DNA of 64,000 nucleotides from the NCBI GenBank assembly GCA_947179155.2, contig OX359280.1, positions 9,971,501 to 10,035,500 of the forward strand, written 5' to 3'. Both the position numbers and the translations under genes were made by a program. Shown here in pieces: positions 59,408 to 64,000 of the stretch. Positions within the stretch are counted from its first letter, which is position 1. Each line of letters begins with the position of its first letter. The notes under the pieces are model-generated. The model was not told where the DNA came from and did not search any database. It worked only from the letters and a program-made list of their open reading frames with translations. This stretch comes from Hedera helix. Taxonomy: Eukaryota > Streptophyta > Magnoliopsida > Apiales > Araliaceae.

Positions 59408-62320
59408 GACCCCGAATTTTATGAAATACAAAATTTAATTTTTCTTCATATATATATTTTTTTGAAACAGTAAGTGGTTAAATCGATAAAGTTAAAAGTT
59501 AAGGATGTTATGTGAAAATTTTATTTTGTCGGACAATATTCGCTTTGTCGGGGAATATTCGTTTGGTCGGAGAATATTCGTTTGGTCCGACGGCGCCGAA
59601 ATAACAAATTATTGGTGGACCCCACATCGGAATATTTGTCGGATATAGAAAACGACAGAAATAACCTTTTTAAATAAAAATAGTCAACGGAACTGTTAAA
59701 ATACCGGTGATAAAAGAATAGTAGCATACGATAGTTATTGGTATTTTCTGTAGCACTCGGTACTCTACAGTAACACACGGTATTGCATAGTGTCTCATAT
59801 TTTTGGTCTGATAATTGACACCGTAACTGTTACGTATCATTTCATCGATAATTGTCACTGCATAATATTTTATATTATCAATTCAATAATTGTTGTTACA
59901 CAGTATTTTGCATTATTAATTGTCATTACACTGTATTTTATATCATTGAGTCAATAATTGTTGTTGCACTGTTTTTAAAATTATTGAACCTAATAATTGT
60001 CACAGTAACATATGCACAGTAATTCACATTATTGAATCAATAATTGTCATTACACAGTAACGTATGCTTTATTTTACATTATTGTTATCTCTATTATGAT
60101 GTTATTTAAACAGTTGTATTTCATTAATTTATTGACTTGATATCTAAGAGCTAACTATACTGTATTTATAACAATTAGTCATAATAATTGAATTGATAAA
60201 GTTATTTGTTTATAATATAAAGTTAGGTGATTATTAGGTGATATGAAATGAATGGTGTAGATTAAAGTGTGAATTATTGTTGAATAATTGAATTGATTTG
60301 TTTATAATATAAAGTTAGGTGATTATTAGGTGATATGAAATGAATGGTGTAGATTAAAGTGTGAATTATTGTTGAATAATTAAATTGATTTGTTTATAAT
60401 ATAAAGTTAGGTGATTATTAGGTGATATGAAATGAATGGTGTAGATTAAAGATAATATAATATTTGAAATGGATGGTGTAGATTAAAAGATGATCTTTAA
60501 ATGAATGGTTTAGATTAAATGAATGATAAGATTTTTGGCTATAAATAGAAGCCTTAACTTAAGGATTTTTCATAAACTTCCTTACTTGTTCTTTCTTTCT
60601 CTCTCTAAATACTTCTTGTGAAAGTTCTCTCTAAGTGTGCTTAAGTCATCTTGAGTATTTGTGAAGATCTATAAGTATACGTGTACTGTTCAAGTTAATC
60701 AACCTCATTTAAATCAATATCCAGTCACGTGTTGAGGTAAGGGATACCATCTTTTTCATCTTCCATTATTCAAACATACTATGGTAAGGGATTATCATTA
60801 TTTGATTCTCGATAATAATATTGTTTCTTCCTTACTCATAAGACGTGCCTTTTATTTCCATGTATTAAATTGTGGGAATAACCTTACGGAGCGGATTGCC
60901 GCCTGTTGGTGAATAACCTTTCGTATTCATTCATTATTAATCTCTGAGAATAACCTTACGGAGCGGATTGCCGCCTGTTTGGTGAATAACTCTTTGTACT
61001 CAAATTCTATTAAATTGTGGGAATAACCTTACGGAGCGGATTGCCGCCTGTTTGGTGAATAACTCTTTGTACTCAAATTCTATTAAATTGTAGGAATAAC
61101 CTTACGGAGCGGATTGCCGCCTGTTGGTGAATAACCCTTTGTATTAATTTCCTTCACCTTTTGTTAATCAAACCTGCTACGGTAAGGGATATTATTTTCT
61201 TTCATACTCCTAAATCGAAATTTATTATGGAACTATTGCTTCTATAATTCCTGAAAATATTATATGTTCCATAATAGTTGAACTTCATTATTTCAACTGA
61301 ACCTTCCTATTTACGTGAACCTTTCTATTGAATTGTAACCGTTATTCTGAACTGTGGATCTTGAATTTCACTCCACATCATGTTGACAATTTGGACATTA
61401 TTTGAATCTGTACAAAGTAAACTTTCGATACTTATTGTTATCCTATTTCTTCTGTTCATCATTTATATCATTCTAATCATCCAAAAATCAAGCTGTTGTG
61501 AATATCTGTGGCCGGGGGCACAGATGTGATATATTTGTTGAACAGATGATAGGTTAAAGGCGATATAATAGGTTAAAGGCGATACATCTGTTCGGTGTCT
61601 TTTATGGCACGTGGTGAATGTTCTCTTTGGCCCGTAGTGCAAAGATGAACTGTTGTTTGGTATGATTATGACCAAAGGCTGAATCTGGTATAATCATGAC
61701 CGTTGGTGCTATATTGAATATCTTTGGCCCGTAGTACAAAGATGAACTGTTGATGTGCATGATTATGATCAGGAACTGTGAATTTGTATTATCTTGACTA
61801 ATGATATTTCAGATGATAAAAGTTGATGATGTTTTTCCTAAAAAGAGAACCGAGTGGACATTATAGTCTGCATTATTCTTCTAATAGATTACTCATTCCG
61901 CTGCTATTATTGATCTGAACGTTGTTTAAGAATTTAACTGCAGTTTTTGATATAAACCTTGTAGTCTATTGTATTCTATCAAGAACTCAACTGTTGAAGA
62001 CTAATGATAATTTATTCGTCATTATCTTAGTCATGATATTCTTTACTGGGCTATTTGAGCTCACCCTTTCTTTTGTTCCATTGTTTTTCAACAGGAGATG
62101 AAAACATAACAGGGTCTAGCCGGGGAATGGAGTGAGGGTCCGAGGAATAGTTATCATAGTCTTCACGTTTTGTAAAATAGTGTGGCAATAATAGTGAAGA
62201 CTTAGTTGTGTATTATTATACACTGTATTGTTGTACGTTGTGCTTTGTTGTAATAATTTTGTTGTAGTATTTTGACGACTCAAGTTTGGGCTGTGTGGGC
62301 CCAGATTTGGGGGCGTCACA
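59403..62320 (+). repeat. 3' LTR of the Tekay-like element
   Basis: Same length and nearly the same sequence as the 5' LTR, with the same internal arrays (TATA at 60540, 73-bp units at 60872-61149, hairpins at 61504-61743). It is followed by AATTA, then AT-rich DNA. Confidence 0.97.
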
Positions 62321-62325
62321 AATTA

Positions 62326-64000
62326 CAATTAATTTCACTAAATAATTGTAATTTCACTTTAGTTCAGGAATTAAATAAAATAAACTATTTGCTAATTAAT
62401 TGTAAATATTTTCTCTATAGATGTATATAAATATTTCAGAATTAAATATAATTTCAATATATTTAAACTAATTTCATAAGTCCATAATTTATCTTCATTT
62501 GATCATAAATTGTTTTAACAATTAAATCAATATTTTTAATAATAAATATTAAAAGACTTGGTCAATATTCTATGATCAATAATAAATTATCTTATGAAAA
62601 ATCTTATAGATGTTTTGATAATAATAATATTTCTAGTATTAATTAAATATATTAATCAACATTCCGAGGTATTAATTAACACAATGTAATTTCACTCGTT
62701 GGAATATTCAAAATTAAGAAACATTAACAAATTAGTATTTATGTGAAAATATTTTATAAATAAAATATTATCACATGATCCGTTTAATGCACATCGTTAA
62801 TGTACTAGTACTTTAATTAGAAGTCAAACTTCCATGATCAGGATAAATCATATATATTAAAGCACTATAACCTACATTATAATATTTTCAAATTATCATA
62901 GGTTATAAACTTTTATATCTTTATTTATATATATTACATATGATTTATATCTTCTGTGTATAATACTTATTTATATACATAAATCATAATATATAAAAAT
63001 TTAGAGATTTATATTAAATATAATAAATGATCATTTAATGAATGACGAATGATGTATTTTTATTAATCATAAATGTTTAATATTAATAAATATTAAATAA
63101 ATAGAATTTTTATAAAAAAAAAATCCAAACAATTCCTTCCAATTTTGTTGGGATTGGATGAAAAACATGTATATATGGTGCACATGGCATTTTAACAAAA
63201 ATATACAAGGAATGTTGTTTAAGTTGGGTGGTGGTAACATAACAGTACCAATGTGCATCAAATATGTTGTTTTTCTTCATTATTACTAACATGTCAAGTG
63301 AGGGTTCAATTTTATTTATTTGTTTGTTTATTTATTTATATTTACTTTCATTAAAGGCAAATTAAGGGAGGGGCATGTGGAACTTAACCTTGACCCTACA
63401 AGAATTGGACCCCGTATGAAAGTAGAACGATAGGCAACCTGTTGGGATTTGAAATTTGCACCTCGGATGAGATGAGAGGAGTACCATTAGAGTTGGAGGT
63501 CATTGGTAATTGAGAATTTGAGATCCAAGTCAAAGCTTCTATATTAATAAACTTCAAGTTAATGACTATTGAAAGAATAGTTCACAATTTAGAATGCTAA
63601 ACAAAATACAAAAAACTTTTGATAACAAAAGATTAGATACAAAATAATGTATACGGTAATAATTAGTTATAATCATTTGACTCGTTCATGTCAGCACATA
63701 ATTTTGTATCTAATTTTTTATAATTTTTTTTTGTCACCGTAACATTACTCAACAAAATAAACTTTAGAGTCTGTAACTTAAAATTCTTAGGCTAACTTTG
63801 TTTACAAAAATGATAGATGTGATATAATTATATGTACTAATTTAGCACTATTAGGGGTTTTCATAATTAGTCCGTTATGTAATTTTATGACTATTTGTTA
63901 TTATTTTAAGGTCATTTGTTACTTCAAAAAGGGGTTATATAATATCACTTTTCTATAATCTATCATCAAATGTCCTTAGAAATGATAAAGTATAGTCTAT
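62326..64000. other. AT-rich right flank, nothing recognised
   Basis: No coding similarity is seen. The sequence on both sides of the retrotransposon insertion (51330-51643 and 62326-63060) is similarly AT-rich and copia-LTR-like in style, so the element may have landed in an older repeat. I could not define its ends. Confidence 0.4.

Larger units (their letters stand above)
51644..62320 (+). mobile_element. Complete Ty3/gypsy (Tekay-like) LTR retrotransposon
   Basis: The element spans 10,677 bp from TGTAAGACCCC to GGGGCGTCACA, flanked by the perfect duplication AATTA (51639-51643 and 62321-62325). The LTRs are 51644-54561 and 59403-62320, each exactly 2,918 bp. I found three differences by eye: T/G at about 51980, C/T at about 53669 and A/G at about 54098. 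The internal region has a tRNA-iMet-type primer site, one Gag-Pol ORF and a purine tract. The chromodomain-like C-terminus and long LTRs fit the Tekay/Del branch of chromoviruses. All parts needed for autonomous transposition are in place except one doubtful segment near the integrase C-terminus. Confidence 0.97.

Overview
This is a repeat-dominated, AT-rich stretch of a plant nuclear genome, most likely a eudicot and perhaps an asterid. The basis is plant-type Ty3/gypsy chromovirus and Ty1/copia-like LTRs, a plant L1-type LINE, hAT and Mutator-like DNA transposons, Stowaway-like MITEs with CTCCCTC-type ends, and host genes of plant families (FBW2-like F-box, DCL2, bHLH-MYC). I saw no bacterial features. 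Host genes are few, have introns, and are partly broken.

Layout. 1-8560: remains of degenerate Ty3/gypsy elements joined head to tail, with a 1.85 kb solo LTR (4771-6616, TSD GACGG) nested in one of their LTRs. 8560-19000: mostly unrecognised AT-rich DNA, with LTR-like stretches (from 11441, and about 17440-18945), a decayed ORF remnant on the minus strand near 15.3-15.8 kb, and a CCGGTT-rich foldback repeat (about 15.8-16.2 kb). 18963-19105: a relic of the upstream region and start codon of the F-box gene found further right. 19740-22375: a foldback element followed by a 5'-truncated LINE with a poly(A) tail.

22855-31063: FBW2-like F-box gene 1 (two exons, 7.4 kb intron). The intron holds a 5.2 kb TIR-flanked Mutator-like (Pack-MULE type) element. 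It carries exons of an AAGAB/p34-like small GTPase-domain gene (plus strand), two exons of DCL2 (minus strand) and another unassigned exon-like ORF. A separate foldback element lies further on in the same intron. 33738-37024: two solo LTRs (TSDs AAGGG and TCTAT). 37772-42600: a decayed hAT transposase gene split by a 2.8 kb solo LTR (TSD ATCTA). 42881-43076: a near-perfect hairpin MITE. 43250-43450: a fragment of a bHLH-MYC N-terminal domain. 44687-49941: FBW2-like paralogue 2, frameshifted by a 2-nt AT duplication. Intron and 3'-flank similarity show that genes 1 and 2 came from one segmental duplication.

51644-62320: a complete, very young Ty3/gypsy element (10,677 bp). It has 2,918-bp LTRs with only about three differences seen by eye, TSD AATTA, a tRNA-iMet-type primer site, a polypurine tract and one uninterrupted 1,548-aa Gag-Pol ORF with a Tekay-like C-terminus. 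The solo LTR in the hAT gene is from the same family. The LTR leader of this family carries tandem 73-bp repeats and a set of small hairpins, one showing a covarying base pair. These hairpins and the gene-capturing element inside the F-box intron are the most unusual signals in the window.
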